From contig NZ_JAVHUY010000060.1 of the NCBI RefSeq assembly GCF_031085175.1, forward strand, positions 1-61,288: 61,288 nucleotides of DNA, given 5' to 3'. This document shows positions 45,149-54,165 of this stretch, in pieces. The translations under genes and the position numbers were made by a program. The stretch's first letter is position 1. Each line of letters begins with the position of its first letter. The notes beneath the pieces were generated by a model that worked only from the letters and a program-made list of their open reading frames with translations, was not told the DNA's origin and did not search any database. This DNA comes from Phytohabitans maris (GTDB taxonomy: Bacteria; Actinomycetota; Actinomycetes; Mycobacteriales; Micromonosporaceae).

Positions 45149-45843
45149 GTGGCCTGGCCCAGGAGCAGCTCGGCGACCGCCAGGTCGAACGGGCGGGTGA
45201 TCTTCAGCGCGTGCTCGTGGCCGGGGACGCAGGTCACCGGTACCCCCTGCTTTTCAACCAGGCCCGCGTCGTCGGTGAGGTACGCCGCGGCGGCGCCGGC
45301 GTGCGCGGCGGCGAGGATCGACCGGCGGAAGCCCTGCGGGGTCTGCACGGCGCGGAGTGCGGAGCGGTCGACCGTGCCGAGCACCACCCCATCGGCGCCG
45401 ACCTCCTTGACGGTGTCGACGACCGGGAGCACGGGGATGACCGCGGCGCTGCCGGCCCGCACGGCTGCCGCCACGGACTCGACCAGCGACGCCGGGGCGA
45501 GGGCCCGGGCGGCGTCGTGCACGAGGATGATGTCGGGCCCTTCGGGCACCGCGGCGAGGGCCGCCGCCACGGACTGCTGCCGCTCGGCCCCGCCGGCCAC
45601 GACGATCACCGGAGCCACGGGGGCGAGCAGTGCGCGCACGGCCTCGACGTCGGGCGGTGGCGCGGCCACCACGATCGCGCTCACGGACGGTGCGGCCGCC
45701 ACGCGGCGCACGGCGTGCACGAGCAACGGCTCTCCACCGAGCCGGCGGAGAGCCTTGGGACCGCCGGCGCCCAGCCGCACTCCGGCCCCAGCCGCAGGAA
45801 CGAGGACCGCGACGTCACCGCGCGGATCAAGCTGCGCGGTCAC
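45145..45843 (-). CDS. ispD: 2-C-methyl-D-erythritol 4-phosphate cytidylyltransferase
   Basis: A 232-residue MEP-pathway nucleotidyltransferase. The CTP-binding loop reads [44 protein letters not shown] and QTPQGFRR are family motifs. The GTG at 45843 is chosen because it leaves a short N-terminus and has GGGGAC upstream; frame upstream of it runs into carD. Coupled to ispF. Confidence 0.94.
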   Translation of the reverse strand: MTAQLDPRGDVAVLVPAAGAGVRLGAGGPKALRRLGGEPLLVHAVRRVAAAPSVSAIVVAAPPPDVEAVRALLAPVAPVIVVAGGAERQQSVAAALAAVPEGPDIILVHDAARALAPASLVESVAAAVRAGSAAVIPVLPVVDTVKEVGADGVVLGTVDRSALRAVQTPQGFRRSILAAAHAGAAAAYLTDDAGLVEKQGVPVTCVPGHEHALKITRPFDLAVAELLLGQAT

Positions 45844-45889
45844 GTCGCGGTCCCCGTGGAGAGGTTGTGTAAACGGGTCAGCCGGAGGA

Positions 45890-46375
45890 TCAGGCCTCGG
45901 TGAGCACCTTGTCGAGGAGGATCTCCGCCTCGTCCTTGGTGCTCTTTTCCGCCAGGGCGACCTCGCCGACGAGAATGTCGCGAGCCTTGGCCAGCATGCG
46001 CTTCTCGCCAGCCGACAGGCCCCGCTCACGCTCCCGCCGCCACAGGTCACGAACAACCTCGGCCACCTTGAGCGGGTTGCCAGAGGCCAGCTTCTCCAGA
46101 TTCGCCTTGTAACGCCGCGACCAGTTGGTCGGCTCCTCGGTGTGCGGAGCACGGAGGACGTCGAAGACCTTGCCCAGGCCTTCCTCGCCCACTACCTCAC
46201 GCACGCCAACGATCTCGGCATTCTCGGCGGGCACCCGCACCGTCAGGTCACCCTGAGCGACCCTGAGGACGAGGTACTGCTTTTCCTCGCCCTTGACGAC
46301 CCGAGTCTCGATTGCCTCGATGAGTGCGGCCCCGTGGTGGGGGTAAACAACGGTCTCGCCGACACTGAAAACCAT
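45890..46375 (-). CDS. carD: CarD-family RNA polymerase-binding transcription factor
   Basis: A 161-residue CarD. The N-terminal Tudor-like domain ([19 protein letters not shown]...YLVLRV) binds the RNA polymerase beta subunit. The C-terminal helical domain ([36 protein letters not shown]) carries the conserved Trp that stabilises the open complex. The ATG at 46375 has AAGGGG ten bases upstream. Essential in mycobacteria. Here it is the last gene before an inserted block that separates it from lpqE/radA. Confidence 0.97.
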   Translation of the reverse strand: MVFSVGETVVYPHHGAALIEAIETRVVKGEEKQYLVLRVAQGDLTVRVPAENAEIVGVREVVGEEGLGKVFDVLRAPHTEEPTNWSRRYKANLEKLASGNPLKVAEVVRDLWRRERERGLSAGEKRMLAKARDILVGEVALAEKSTKDEAEILLDKVLTEA

Positions 46376-46677
46376 AGGTTCGAAACCCCTTTCGCTGTGT
46401 CTAGGGTAACACGCTCAGGCACCGATGTCCCGCCCCGGTCCTGACCGTTAGCGCAGCTCAGGGGCCCTGTGAGAGGCCTTTCTCCAGCTTGACAGGAGGA
46501 TTCCATCGACCATCCGCCACGCAGAGTAATCCCTGAATCAGCACTCCGCGACACCGGCGGCGCCTCCGGGACCGGCCGTAAGGACCGCTCCCCCCTAGCG
46601 GTCCCACCCCTCGGTGAGAGACCCTAAAGGTTGACCCCGATCGACTTCGCGGCGCGCGGACTGGGGGACATCGGACC
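46376..46677. promoter_or_regulatory. Divergent promoter region of carD and the 46678 gene
   Basis: Toward carD (minus) the pair GGGACA (46431-46426), 17 bases and TACCCT (46408-46403) is a reasonable promoter, giving a ~20-base leader. Toward the plus gene no clear promoter is seen, although a TTGACA occurs at 46489-46494 without a matching -10. A perfect 8-bp stem-loop GGACCGCT/AGCGGTCC (46582-46589 and 46597-46604) with an all-pyrimidine loop sits in the presumed leader of the plus gene. No gene was found in this 302-bp gap. Confidence 0.4.
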
Positions 46678-47442
46678 ATGGGCAACGGCAATGGCGGCAC
46701 CCCGCCAGAAGGCGGCGGACGCCCCGAAGGCGTGCCCGACCTGCCGCCCGAGTGGGGCACGGTGGTCATCCCCGACGACCTGAGCGAGCTCGCCGAGGAG
46801 TCGGCCGCCATCCGTAAGGACCTACGCCGGCGGGCCCGCCAGGACACGTGGCGCCGGCGGCTCGGCTGGCCGGTCCGCGGCGGCACGGGCCAGTCCTCCC
46901 TGCGCATCCCCTTGCTGATCATGGCGGTTGCCGTGCTCGCCACGCTCGCGAGCCTCTTCGCGGTGACCTGGCCGGGCCGGCAGCAGCCGTTGCCGCCGCC
47001 GGTCGCCCGCCAGTCCGGGAGCGCCCCGATGCCGAGCCGCACCATGCCGGCCCTCGACCTGATCGATGTCGACGGATCCCCCGTCTCGCTGCGTGGCCTG
47101 CTCCCCGCCGCGGTGATGCTCACCGACGGTTGTGACTGCACCCGCCTCGTCGCCGACACCGCGGCCGCCGCCAAGCCGGGCGTCACGGTCGTCATGGTCA
47201 CGAAGTCCTCCGCGCCGCCGCCGCGCGCCAGCACGCCGCGTGGGCCGGGCACCGGGGCGGCGAGCGTGCGCATGCTGGCCGACCCGACCGGGGAGCTGCG
47301 CGGCAGCCTCCAGCTCGGCACCCAGGGCACCGGCCAGGTGGCCACCGTGCTGCTGGTGGCCCGCACCGGCGAGATCATCTCCACGGTGCCGGCCGCGCAG
47401 ACCATCGAGCAGTTTCGCGGCGATCTCGCCCGGCTGTCCTGA
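46678..47442 (+). CDS. Membrane-anchored protein with thioredoxin-like C-terminus
   Basis: A 254-residue protein of unknown function. A Gly/Pro-rich cytoplasmic N-terminus with a basic helix (IRKDLRRRARQDTWRRR, ~45-62) precedes one membrane helix (~78-100, IPLLIMAVAVLATLASLFAVTW). The extracytoplasmic part (~120-254) resembles a redoxin: ALDLIDVDGSPVSLRGLLPAAVML, a Cys pair in TDGCDC (unlike classical CxxC), and TVLLVARTGEIIS near the end. It ends six bases from the convergent gene at 47449. Confidence 0.6.
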   Translation: MGNGNGGTPPEGGGRPEGVPDLPPEWGTVVIPDDLSELAEESAAIRKDLRRRARQDTWRRRLGWPVRGGTGQSSLRIPLLIMAVAVLATLASLFAVTWPGRQQPLPPPVARQSGSAPMPSRTMPALDLIDVDGSPVSLRGLLPAAVMLTDGCDCTRLVADTAAAAKPGVTVVMVTKSSAPPPRASTPRGPGTGAASVRMLADPTGELRGSLQLGTQGTGQVATVLLVARTGEIISTVPAAQTIEQFRGDLARLS

Positions 47443-47448
47443 GCCGCC

Positions 47449-47946
47449 TCACTCCACGGCGATGACCTGGATGCCCACCTCGGCCGGCTCCGTGCCGGGC
47501 CGGTACATCTCGACCAGCACCTCGCTCTGCGCGGCGACGAACTGGAACGTGCTGAGATTGCCCTCGCAGTCGACCTCGTAGGCCTTTACGCCCTCGGTCG
47601 TCCCGTTGATCCGCACCAGCAGGTCGCCCGGGCCCAGGCAGACGTACTGGAACCGGTACTCGCCGCCCTTTACCGCCTGGACGTTCACCGCGTACGCCGC
47701 GCCGGGCTCGACCCGGAGGATCTGGCGCTCGACGGTGTTGGGAAACTCGGGCAGGTAGCTGTCTGGATCGATGTCCACCCGCTCGGGCTCCAGGGGCGGG
47801 GCGGGCTCGGGTGCCACGACCTGCGGGGCGATCCCGGCCGGCTCGACCTGGGTCGGCGGCGCGGCGGCCACCCACCAGGCGGCTCCGGCGACGAACGCGA
47901 GGGTCGCACCGGCGACCAGCACAGCGAGACTCAGCCGCCCCTCCAC
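47449..47946 (-). CDS. Secreted or membrane-anchored hypothetical protein
   Basis: A 165-residue protein with an N-terminal signal/anchor (~5-28, LAVLVAGATLAFVAGAAWWVAA) and a Pro/Glu-rich spacer. A beta-rich domain (~70-165) holds two Cys (YVCLGPGDLL, YEVDCEGNLS) likely to be disulfide-bonded. No family was recognised. It starts 16 bases after the type III PKS stop on the same strand and could be the last gene of that operon, though its sequence suggests a separate envelope role. Confidence 0.55.
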   Translation of the reverse strand: MEGRLSLAVLVAGATLAFVAGAAWWVAAAPPTQVEPAGIAPQVVAPEPAPPLEPERVDIDPDSYLPEFPNTVERQILRVEPGAAYAVNVQAVKGGEYRFQYVCLGPGDLLVRINGTTEGVKAYEVDCEGNLSTFQFVAAQSEVLVEMYRPGTEPAEVGIQVIAVE

Positions 47947-47962
47947 GGTGGCACTGTAGCGG

Positions 47963-49012
47963 CTACGTGCGTTGCAGGAGGGCCGCGTAGAGCGTGAGTC
48001 CGGGACCGAAGGCGAGCATCACCACCCACGCCGGCGGGTCGGGCCGCTGCCGCATCGCCTCCAGGATCAGCAGCACGGTGGGCGAGGAGCAGTTGCCGTA
48101 CGCGGAGAGGGTCGCCCGCGAGTCGCCCAGCGCGACGGCGGGTAGGGCCAGCTCGCGCTCCACCACGTTGAGGATGCGCGGACCGCCCGGGTGCACCGCC
48201 CAGCCGTCCACATCGGACACCGTGAGGCCGTGCCGGGCGAGCAGGGCGTCGACGAACCGGCGTACGTGCACGGACAGCACCTGCGGCACCCGCGGCGAGA
48301 GCCCCATCCGGAAGCCCAGGTCGGTGACGTCCCAGGTCATGTGGTCGACCGCCGAGGTGTCGGTGACCGAGGCGACCTCGCGGACCGCGTACCCGCTGGT
48401 GCCACCCGGAACGAGCACGGCGGCGGCCGCCGCGTCCGAGAAGAGCGCGTGGGCGACGATCTGCTGGGTGTCCACCCGGGCCGAGGCCGGCTGCAGGTGC
48501 AGGCTGGTCAGCTCGTTGCAGAGCAGCAGCGCCGGCCGGCCGCGGGCGGTCACGAAGTCGGCCGCCGCCCCGATCGTCGGCATCGCCGCGTAGCAGCCCA
48601 TGTGCCCCACGAAGAGCCGCTGCGTGTCGTCCGCCATGCCCATGTCGCGGGCGAGCAGGATGTCCAGCCCCGGCGTGACGTATCCGGTGCAGGAGCAGAC
48701 CGCGAAGAGCCCGATGTCGGCGGCGGCAACGCCCGCGTCGACGAGCGCCCGGTCGACCGCCTCCTTGCCGAGGGGCAGGGCCTCGATCAGGTACCGGTTC
48801 ATGCGGCGCTCGGTCGGCCAGCCGGAGACGTCTTCGATCAGCGGGTTGGCGACGGCGTGGCGGGTACGCACCCCGGCGTTCGCGAAGATCCGCTCGGCGA
48901 GCGCCCGGGTGGTACCGGCGTAGTGGTTGGCGAAGAAGCCCCGCCACAGCTCGTCCTGGTGGGCCTGGGCGGGGGCGGCCGTGCCCAGCCCGGCGATCGT
49001 GGCGGCTACCAT
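47963..49012 (-). CDS. Type III polyketide synthase
   Basis: A 349-residue chalcone-synthase-fold ketosynthase. The catalytic triad is visible: Cys in GHMGCYAAMPTIG, His in WAVHPGGPRIL and Asn in AYGNCSSPTVLL; AFGPGLTLYAALL is the C-terminal GFGPG loop. It condenses a starter CoA with malonyl-CoA units, making alkylresorcinols or pyrones in related actinomycete clusters. The ATG at 49012 overlaps the flavoprotein gene by seven bases. Neighbouring flavoprotein, methyltransferase and UbiA genes point to a modified phenolic lipid. Confidence 0.93.
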   Translation of the reverse strand: MVAATIAGLGTAAPAQAHQDELWRGFFANHYAGTTRALAERIFANAGVRTRHAVANPLIEDVSGWPTERRMNRYLIEALPLGKEAVDRALVDAGVAAADIGLFAVCSCTGYVTPGLDILLARDMGMADDTQRLFVGHMGCYAAMPTIGAAADFVTARGRPALLLCNELTSLHLQPASARVDTQQIVAHALFSDAAAAAVLVPGGTSGYAVREVASVTDTSAVDHMTWDVTDLGFRMGLSPRVPQVLSVHVRRFVDALLARHGLTVSDVDGWAVHPGGPRILNVVERELALPAVALGDSRATLSAYGNCSSPTVLLILEAMRQRPDPPAWVVMLAFGPGLTLYAALLQRT

Positions 49013-50175
49013 CGCGGGCTGGTCCCCTCGCGGTCCGGATCCCCGCCGATCGCGGCGACGCCCAGCCAGTCCGCGCAGACGTCGGACGTGGCCGGGTGCA
49101 GCGAGCCGCAGCGGGCATCCCGGTAGAGCCGTTCGAGCGGATGGCCGCGGCGGGTGGCCGAGGTGCCCGCCGCCTCCAGCATCGAGGCCGCGACATCGGC
49201 CGCGGTGGTACCGGCCAGGAGCTTCGCGCGCCACACCCAGCGGTTGGTCTCCTCGGCGCCGGGCTCCTCGTCGACCCGGCGGGCGGCCTCCGCCACCACG
49301 AGGCGGGCGGCCGCCACGGCAGCGTCGGCGCGACCGATCCGGGCGCGCACCGACGGGAGCTCGGAGACGCCCCGCTTGACCACGTGCTCGACCGCGGCGT
49401 CGAGGGCGGCCTGCGCGACACCGACGTACACGGCCGCGTAGCTCGCGATCAGCCAGTGCGGCATGAGCTGGGCGACGACCAGGGCCAGCCCTTCCACGCC
49501 GCCGAGCAGCGTGTCGTCCGATACGACGGCGTCGATGTGCAGGTCGTGCGAGGCGGTGGCGCGCATGCCGAGCGAGTCCCAGGTGGGCTCGACCTTCAGC
49601 CCGTCCGCCGTCGCCGGCACCAGGAACTGCGACACCACCGACTGGTCGGTGGCGCTACGGGCGGCGACCAGGTACGCGTCGGCGTGGCCGGCACCGGAGC
49701 AGAACGTCTTGGTGCCCTTGAGGTGGTAGCCCCCGTCGACCGGCTCGTACACCGTGGCGAGCCGGGACAGCCGGGAGCCGGCGCCGCGCTCGCTCATCGC
49801 CACGCCGTACCAGGAGCCGGCGGCCGCCTCGGCCAGCATGCGGTCGCGGGCGGCCAGGGCCTCGTCGGGTACGCCCAGCGACTCGGCCACCTCCTCGTTG
49901 ACCGCGCTCAGGGCACCGGTCACCGAGGCGTGCATGTTGAAGACCAGGGCGGTCGCCCCGTTGCCCCGGGCCAGCTCGTATGCCACCGCCGCGTACTCGG
50001 CGAAGCCGGCCTCCCGGCCACCCAGCCGGGCCGGCACCATCAGCCCGAAGAGCCCCGCGGCCCGCAGGTCGGCGAAGTCGTCCACGGGTAACGTGCCGTC
50101 CCGATCGTGCTCCGCCGCCCGGGCCGCCAGCCGCGGCGCCAACCGCCGCGCAGCCGCTATCGCGTCACCCGCCAT
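49006..50175 (-). CDS. Acyl-CoA dehydrogenase-like flavoprotein, possible aromatic monooxygenase
   Basis: A 389-residue protein of the acyl-CoA dehydrogenase fold: a helical N-terminal domain (FADLRAAGLFGLMVPARLGG), a beta domain (VAMSERGAGSRLSRLATVYEPVDGGYHLKGTKTFCSGAG) and a C-terminal helical bundle. The end reads RDARCGSLHPATSDVCADWLG instead of the IYEGTSEIQ signature that carries the usual dehydrogenase environment. Related flavin monooxygenases (DszC/HsaA type) also end this way, so ring hydroxylation of the polyketide product is plausible. The ATG has GGAGAGGGG upstream. It lies between the methyltransferase and PKS genes. Confidence 0.8.
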   Translation of the reverse strand: MAGDAIAAARRLAPRLAARAAEHDRDGTLPVDDFADLRAAGLFGLMVPARLGGREAGFAEYAAVAYELARGNGATALVFNMHASVTGALSAVNEEVAESLGVPDEALAARDRMLAEAAAGSWYGVAMSERGAGSRLSRLATVYEPVDGGYHLKGTKTFCSGAGHADAYLVAARSATDQSVVSQFLVPATADGLKVEPTWDSLGMRATASHDLHIDAVVSDDTLLGGVEGLALVVAQLMPHWLIASYAAVYVGVAQAALDAAVEHVVKRGVSELPSVRARIGRADAAVAAARLVVAEAARRVDEEPGAEETNRWVWRAKLLAGTTAADVAASMLEAAGTSATRRGHPLERLYRDARCGSLHPATSDVCADWLGVAAIGGDPDREGTSPRW

Positions 50176-50196
50176 GACCTGCCCCTCTCCTGCCTG

Positions 50197-50904
50197 CTAG
50201 CCGCCGTCCTTGATGCCCCGGCCCTGGTAGAGGATCGCGGCCGACCAGGTCGGGACGATCCGGCCACGACCTCGACCGATCCCGGCCAACCAGGCGGCCA
50301 GTCCCGGCACGGTCGGGCGTACGCCGCGGACGGCGAGTGCCACCCCGTGCCGGGCACACTCCCGCTCTAATACCCGCGGATCGACGAAGAGTGCCGGGTC
50401 GTGCAGGCCGCGTGGCACGCCGCGGACGCGCTCGGCGAGCTTTACGGCGATCAGCCGGCTCAGCGCGGTGGAGTTGAGGGTGTCGAGCACGAGCAGACCA
50501 CCGGGACGCAGCACGCGGCACGCCTCGGCGACGGCTCGGGACAGGTCGGGAACGTGTTCGAGGATCTCGCCCGCGACCACGACGTCGGCGCAGCCGCCGG
50601 CGAGCGGGAGGGCACCGGCGTCGGCGTGGACCGGCGTGATGCCGCCCGTGGCGGCCTGCTCGAGCGCGGAGCAGGTGAGATCCAGCCCGACGTGCCGGTA
50701 GCCCTTTCCATGCAGGTGCGGGGTGAGAAGCCCGCCACCGCAGCCCACGTCGACGAGGATCGCTCCCGGCCGGGACGCCGGTGGCACCAGCCGGGCGCGA
50801 GCGGCGGCCAGCCAGTGCAGGATCGCGAAGGCGCCATCGGGCCGCCACCATTCCCCGGCAAGATCGTCGTACTGCCGGGGATCGTTGCGCGGCAGGATGC
50901 GCAT
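50197..50904 (-). CDS. SAM-dependent O-methyltransferase (UbiG-like)
   Basis: A 235-residue class I methyltransferase. SAM motif I is VDVGCGGGLLTPHLHGKG, followed by HVGLDLTCSALEQA, VVAGEILEHVPDLS and VLRPGGLLVLDTLN. The N-terminus (YDDLAGEWWRPDGAF) is UbiG-like, a group that methylates phenolic hydroxyls. It is first in the minus-strand operon with the flavoprotein and the PKS, and is divergent from the UbiA gene by only 47 bases. The ATG at 50904 is the only Met that fits. Confidence 0.88.
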   Translation of the reverse strand: MRILPRNDPRQYDDLAGEWWRPDGAFAILHWLAAARARLVPPASRPGAILVDVGCGGGLLTPHLHGKGYRHVGLDLTCSALEQAATGGITPVHADAGALPLAGGCADVVVAGEILEHVPDLSRAVAEACRVLRPGGLLVLDTLNSTALSRLIAVKLAERVRGVPRGLHDPALFVDPRVLERECARHGVALAVRGVRPTVPGLAAWLAGIGRGRGRIVPTWSAAILYQGRGIKDGG

Positions 50905-50951
50905 GGCATCGAGCGTGGCACGACTCCCCGGTAACGACCAGACTTCCCGGT

Positions 50952-51788
50952 ATGCGTGCACTCCCCGGCCTCCTCCGCGCCAGCCACCCGGAGCCGGGAG
51001 CGGCGGTGACCGCGGTCGCGATCCTCCTCGCCATGGGCGTCGGCCACGACGCGGCCGGCGCCGCGCTGGTCGGCCTCACCGTGCTCGCCACCCAGCTCGC
51101 GGTGGGCTGGACCAACGACTGGCTCGACGCCGAGCGCGACCGGGCCGTCGAGCGGAGCGACAAGCCGCTCGCCACCGGCGCGGTGAGCCGGCGGGTCGTC
51201 GGCATCGCCGGGCTGGCCGCCGCCGTCGCCACCCCGCTGATCGGGCTCACGCTCGGCCTGCCCGCCGCGACCGCCATCACCGCCGCCCTGGTCAGCGCGC
51301 TGCTCTACAACTGGCCGCTCAAGTTCACCCCGGCCTCGGTGCTGCCGTACGCGTTCTCGTTCGCCGCGCTGCCCGCGTTCGTCATCCTGGCCCTGCCGGA
51401 CTCGCCCCGGCCGCCGGCCTGGATCGTCGCGGCCGGCGGGCTGCTCGGCGCCGGCGCGCACTTCGCCAACGTGCTGCCGGACCTCGACGACGACGTCCGC
51501 ACCGGAGTGCGCGGCCTGCCGCACCTGATCGGGGCGGCGTGGTCGCGGGCGGCCGCCGCCGGGCTGCTCTTCGCGGCGACGCTCACGCTCGTCTTCGGCC
51601 CGCCCGGACGCCCCAGCTGGTACGGCGTCGCGGCCATCGCCGCCGCCGTCGTGGTCCTACCCGCAGGGTGGTACGCGGGACGCCTGGCCTCATCCCGAGG
51701 TGCGCGACCGGTGGCGGTCTTCCGCGCCGTGCTGGTGGTGGCCCTGATCGACGTCCTCCTACTCGTCACCAGCGGCCGCGTGGTCTAG
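50952..51788 (+). CDS. UbiA-family prenyltransferase
   Basis: A 278-residue integral membrane prenyltransferase with about eight helices. The first Asp-rich motif is GWTNDWLDAERDRAVERSDKPLATG (NDxxDxxxD), and the second reads NVLPDLDDDVRTGVRGLPHLIG. These bind Mg-diphosphate of a prenyl donor. There is no obvious Shine-Dalgarno, so translation may be leaderless. Adjacent to the type III PKS, methyltransferase and flavoprotein genes, it is expected to prenylate their phenolic product. A menaquinone role is less likely because no men genes adjoin. Confidence 0.9.
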   Translation: MRALPGLLRASHPEPGAAVTAVAILLAMGVGHDAAGAALVGLTVLATQLAVGWTNDWLDAERDRAVERSDKPLATGAVSRRVVGIAGLAAAVATPLIGLTLGLPAATAITAALVSALLYNWPLKFTPASVLPYAFSFAALPAFVILALPDSPRPPAWIVAAGGLLGAGAHFANVLPDLDDDVRTGVRGLPHLIGAAWSRAAAAGLLFAATLTLVFGPPGRPSWYGVAAIAAAVVVLPAGWYAGRLASSRGARPVAVFRAVLVVALIDVLLLVTSGRVV

Positions 51789-51896
51789 GGACGCCCGCGT
51801 CCGAGCCGGGCAGGACACAACTGGCGGGCCTGGCGCGAACGGGCGATCACGGGCAACTACGCTGGGCCCCGGTCAGACACGACAGGGAGGACCGAC

Positions 51897-52595
51897 GTGA
51901 GGCGCTCGATGACGCTGCTTGCCGGCGCGGCCGTGGCGACCGCCCTGCTGGCCTCGGGGTGCAGCGCAGGACAGATCGCCGAGACCGCCCAAAAGGTGCC
52001 GGCCGTGCCGGGTGCCAACGGCGACATCAGCGCGCTCGGCGGGAGCCTCTCGGTCCGCAACGCGATGGTGGTCTACCACTCCGGGGGTTACGAGACGGGC
52101 GCCGACGCCCCGCTCGACCTGCACATCTTCAACGACACGGGCCAGCCGGTCACGGTGACCGTGACGAGCGCGGACGCCGAGTCGGTCACCCTGGCCACCG
52201 GCGCCAAGGGCACACCCTCGCCGACGCCGTCGCCCTCGGTCTCTCCCTCCGCCTCGCCGTCCGTGGAGCCGACGGGCACGCCCAGCGGGTCGGCGGAGGC
52301 CACCGGCACCCCGTCCGCGTCGGCCACGCCCACGGCGGAGCCGACCCCGACCGTCGAGCCGCCCGCGCCGCCGGCGACCGTGCGGATCCCGGCCGGTAGC
52401 TTCGCCGCGCTGACCGCGTCCGGCCAGCAGTTCGTCGAGCTGCTCGGGCTCAAGCAGGAGCTGAAGGCGGGCGAGACGGTGCAGTTGCTCTTCGACTTCG
52501 GCGGCGGCGCCACGCTGACCCTCGACGTACCGGTGGGCGTGCCGATGACTCCGGTGCCGCGGGGCTCGGCCGAGGCGGGCGAAGGCGAGCACTGA
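51897..52595 (+). CDS. LpqE-like lipoprotein
   Basis: A 232-residue lipoprotein. The lipobox ends LLASGC at about residue 22. A beta-sandwich region (~45-100: LSVRNAMVVYHSGGYETGADAPLDLHIFNDTGQPVTVTVTSA) is interrupted by a Ser/Thr/Pro-rich insert (~105-160), then resumes with ATVRIPAGSFAALTASGQQFVELLGL. Its position directly before radA-disA matches lpqE of mycobacteria. The GTG at 51897 has GGGAGGA upstream. Metal handling has been suggested for similar folds; not shown here. Confidence 0.75.
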   Translation: MRRSMTLLAGAAVATALLASGCSAGQIAETAQKVPAVPGANGDISALGGSLSVRNAMVVYHSGGYETGADAPLDLHIFNDTGQPVTVTVTSADAESVTLATGAKGTPSPTPSPSVSPSASPSVEPTGTPSGSAEATGTPSASATPTAEPTPTVEPPAPPATVRIPAGSFAALTASGQQFVELLGLKQELKAGETVQLLFDFGGGATLTLDVPVGVPMTPVPRGSAEAGEGEH

Positions 52596-52633
52596 GCCGG
52601 GCTTTCGTCGTACCCCACGGTTAGCGTGCCGGC

Positions 52634-54076
52634 GTGACGACGTCGAGATCGATCCCGCGGAGCCCGGCCAAGACCCGCGCCGCGGCGCGTGAGCCCCGCC
52701 CGGCGTACGAGTGCGACGCCTGCGGGCACCAGCCGCCCAAGTGGGTCGGGCGCTGCCCCGAGTGTGGCGAGTGGGGTTCGATCGTCGAGTCGACGGTGAC
52801 CGGTCCGATGGCGGCCGGACGCGTGGTGAGCTCGCGCGTGCCGGCCGAGCCGGCCCGGCCGATCGCGGAGATCAGCGCCACACCGGCCCGGGCCCGCCCC
52901 ACCGGCGTGACGGAGCTCGACCGGGTGCTCGGCGGTGGCTTGGTGCCCGGCGCGGTCGTCCTGCTCGCCGGCGAGCCCGGCGTCGGCAAGTCGACGCTGC
53001 TGCTCGACGTCGCCCAGCAGTGGGCGGCCGGCGCGGGCAGCCCGTCGCTGGTGGTCAGCGGCGAGGAGTCGGTCAGCCAGGTGCGCCTGCGGGCGGAGCG
53101 GATGGGCGCGCTCCACGAGCGGCTCTACCTCGCCTCGGAGAGCGACCTCAGCGCGGTCCTCGGCCATCTCGACGCGGTCAAGCCCGGCCTGCTGGTGCTC
53201 GACTCCGTGCAGACCATCTCCATGCCCGGCACCGAGGGCGTGCCGGGCGGGGTCACCCAGGTGCGGGCGGTCACCGCCGCGCTGGTCGCGGTGGCCAAGG
53301 AGCGGGGCATCGCCACGATCCTGGTCGGGCACGTCACAAAGGACGGTCAGGTCGCCGGCCCCCGGGTCCTGGAGCACCTCGTCGACGTCGTGCTGCACTT
53401 CGAGGGCGACAAGCACTCGTCGCTGCGCCTCGTGCGCGGGGTGAAGAACAGGTTCGGCACCGCCGACGAGGTGGGCTGCTTCGAGATGCACGAGAGCGGC
53501 ATCTCCAGCCTGCCCGACCCGTCCGGGCTCTTCCTGACCCGTTCCACCGAGCCGGTGCCGGGCACCTGCGTCACCGTGGCGATGGAGGGGCGGCGCGCGC
53601 TGGTCACCGAGGTGCAGGCGCTCATCGGGGCGGCGGTGCCCGGCTCGCCGCGGCGCACGGTGTCCGGGCTGGACGGTGCCCGCCTCGCCATGGTGCTCGC
53701 CGTCCTCCAGCGCCGCACCGACAGCCTCAAGCTCCACGACCGCGAGGTCTTCGCGGCCACGGTCGGCGGCATCCGGGTGGTCGAGCCCGCCGCCGACCTG
53801 GCCGTCGCGCTCGCCGTCGCCTCCGGCGGGCTCGACCTCGCGATCGCCCCGCACCTGGTCGCCATCGGTGAGGTGGGGCTCACCGGTGAGGTCCGCCGGG
53901 TGGGAGCGGTGCCCCGCCGGCTGGCCGAGGCGACCCGGCTGGGCTTCACGTTCGCGCTGGTGCCGGCGGGGTGCGGGCCCGACGCGACCGGCGTACGCGC
54001 CAAGGGCCTGCGCGTCGTGGAGGTGGCCAATGTGCGGGCGGCGTTGCAGTGGGCGGCACGCGCTTCAGCCGGATAA
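52634..54076 (+). CDS. radA: DNA repair ATPase RadA
   Basis: A 480-residue RadA/Sms branch-migration helicase acting in recombination. The N-terminal zinc finger is YECDACGHQPPKWVGRCPECGEWG. Walker A reads LLAGEPGVGKSTLLLD, and the RadA-specific KNRFG motif is present (GVKNRFGTADEVG). The C-terminal third is the Lon-protease-like domain (AVALAVASGGLDLAIAPHLVAIGEVGLTGEVRRVG). Start is the GTG at 52634. It precedes disA, as in most actinobacteria. Confidence 0.97.
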   Translation: MTTSRSIPRSPAKTRAAAREPRPAYECDACGHQPPKWVGRCPECGEWGSIVESTVTGPMAAGRVVSSRVPAEPARPIAEISATPARARPTGVTELDRVLGGGLVPGAVVLLAGEPGVGKSTLLLDVAQQWAAGAGSPSLVVSGEESVSQVRLRAERMGALHERLYLASESDLSAVLGHLDAVKPGLLVLDSVQTISMPGTEGVPGGVTQVRAVTAALVAVAKERGIATILVGHVTKDGQVAGPRVLEHLVDVVLHFEGDKHSSLRLVRGVKNRFGTADEVGCFEMHESGISSLPDPSGLFLTRSTEPVPGTCVTVAMEGRRALVTEVQALIGAAVPGSPRRTVSGLDGARLAMVLAVLQRRTDSLKLHDREVFAATVGGIRVVEPAADLAVALAVASGGLDLAIAPHLVAIGEVGLTGEVRRVGAVPRRLAEATRLGFTFALVPAGCGPDATGVRAKGLRVVEVANVRAALQWAARASAG

Positions 54077-54153
54077 CGTCACGCGTGAGGTTGTCGACGT
54101 CACGCTACGGATCTGCCGCCGAACCGCAACCGCACAGGTCGGATGACGGTCCG

Positions 54154-54159
54154 TAGACT
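54154..54159 (+). promoter_or_regulatory. -10 element for a probably leaderless disA transcript
   Basis: TAGACT (54154-54159) fits the actinobacterial TAnnnT -10. The GTG at 54166 lies six bases beyond it, the spacing at which transcription starts on the start codon itself. No Shine-Dalgarno precedes disA. A clear -35 is not visible. Confidence 0.5.
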
Positions 54160-54165
54160 GTGCCC

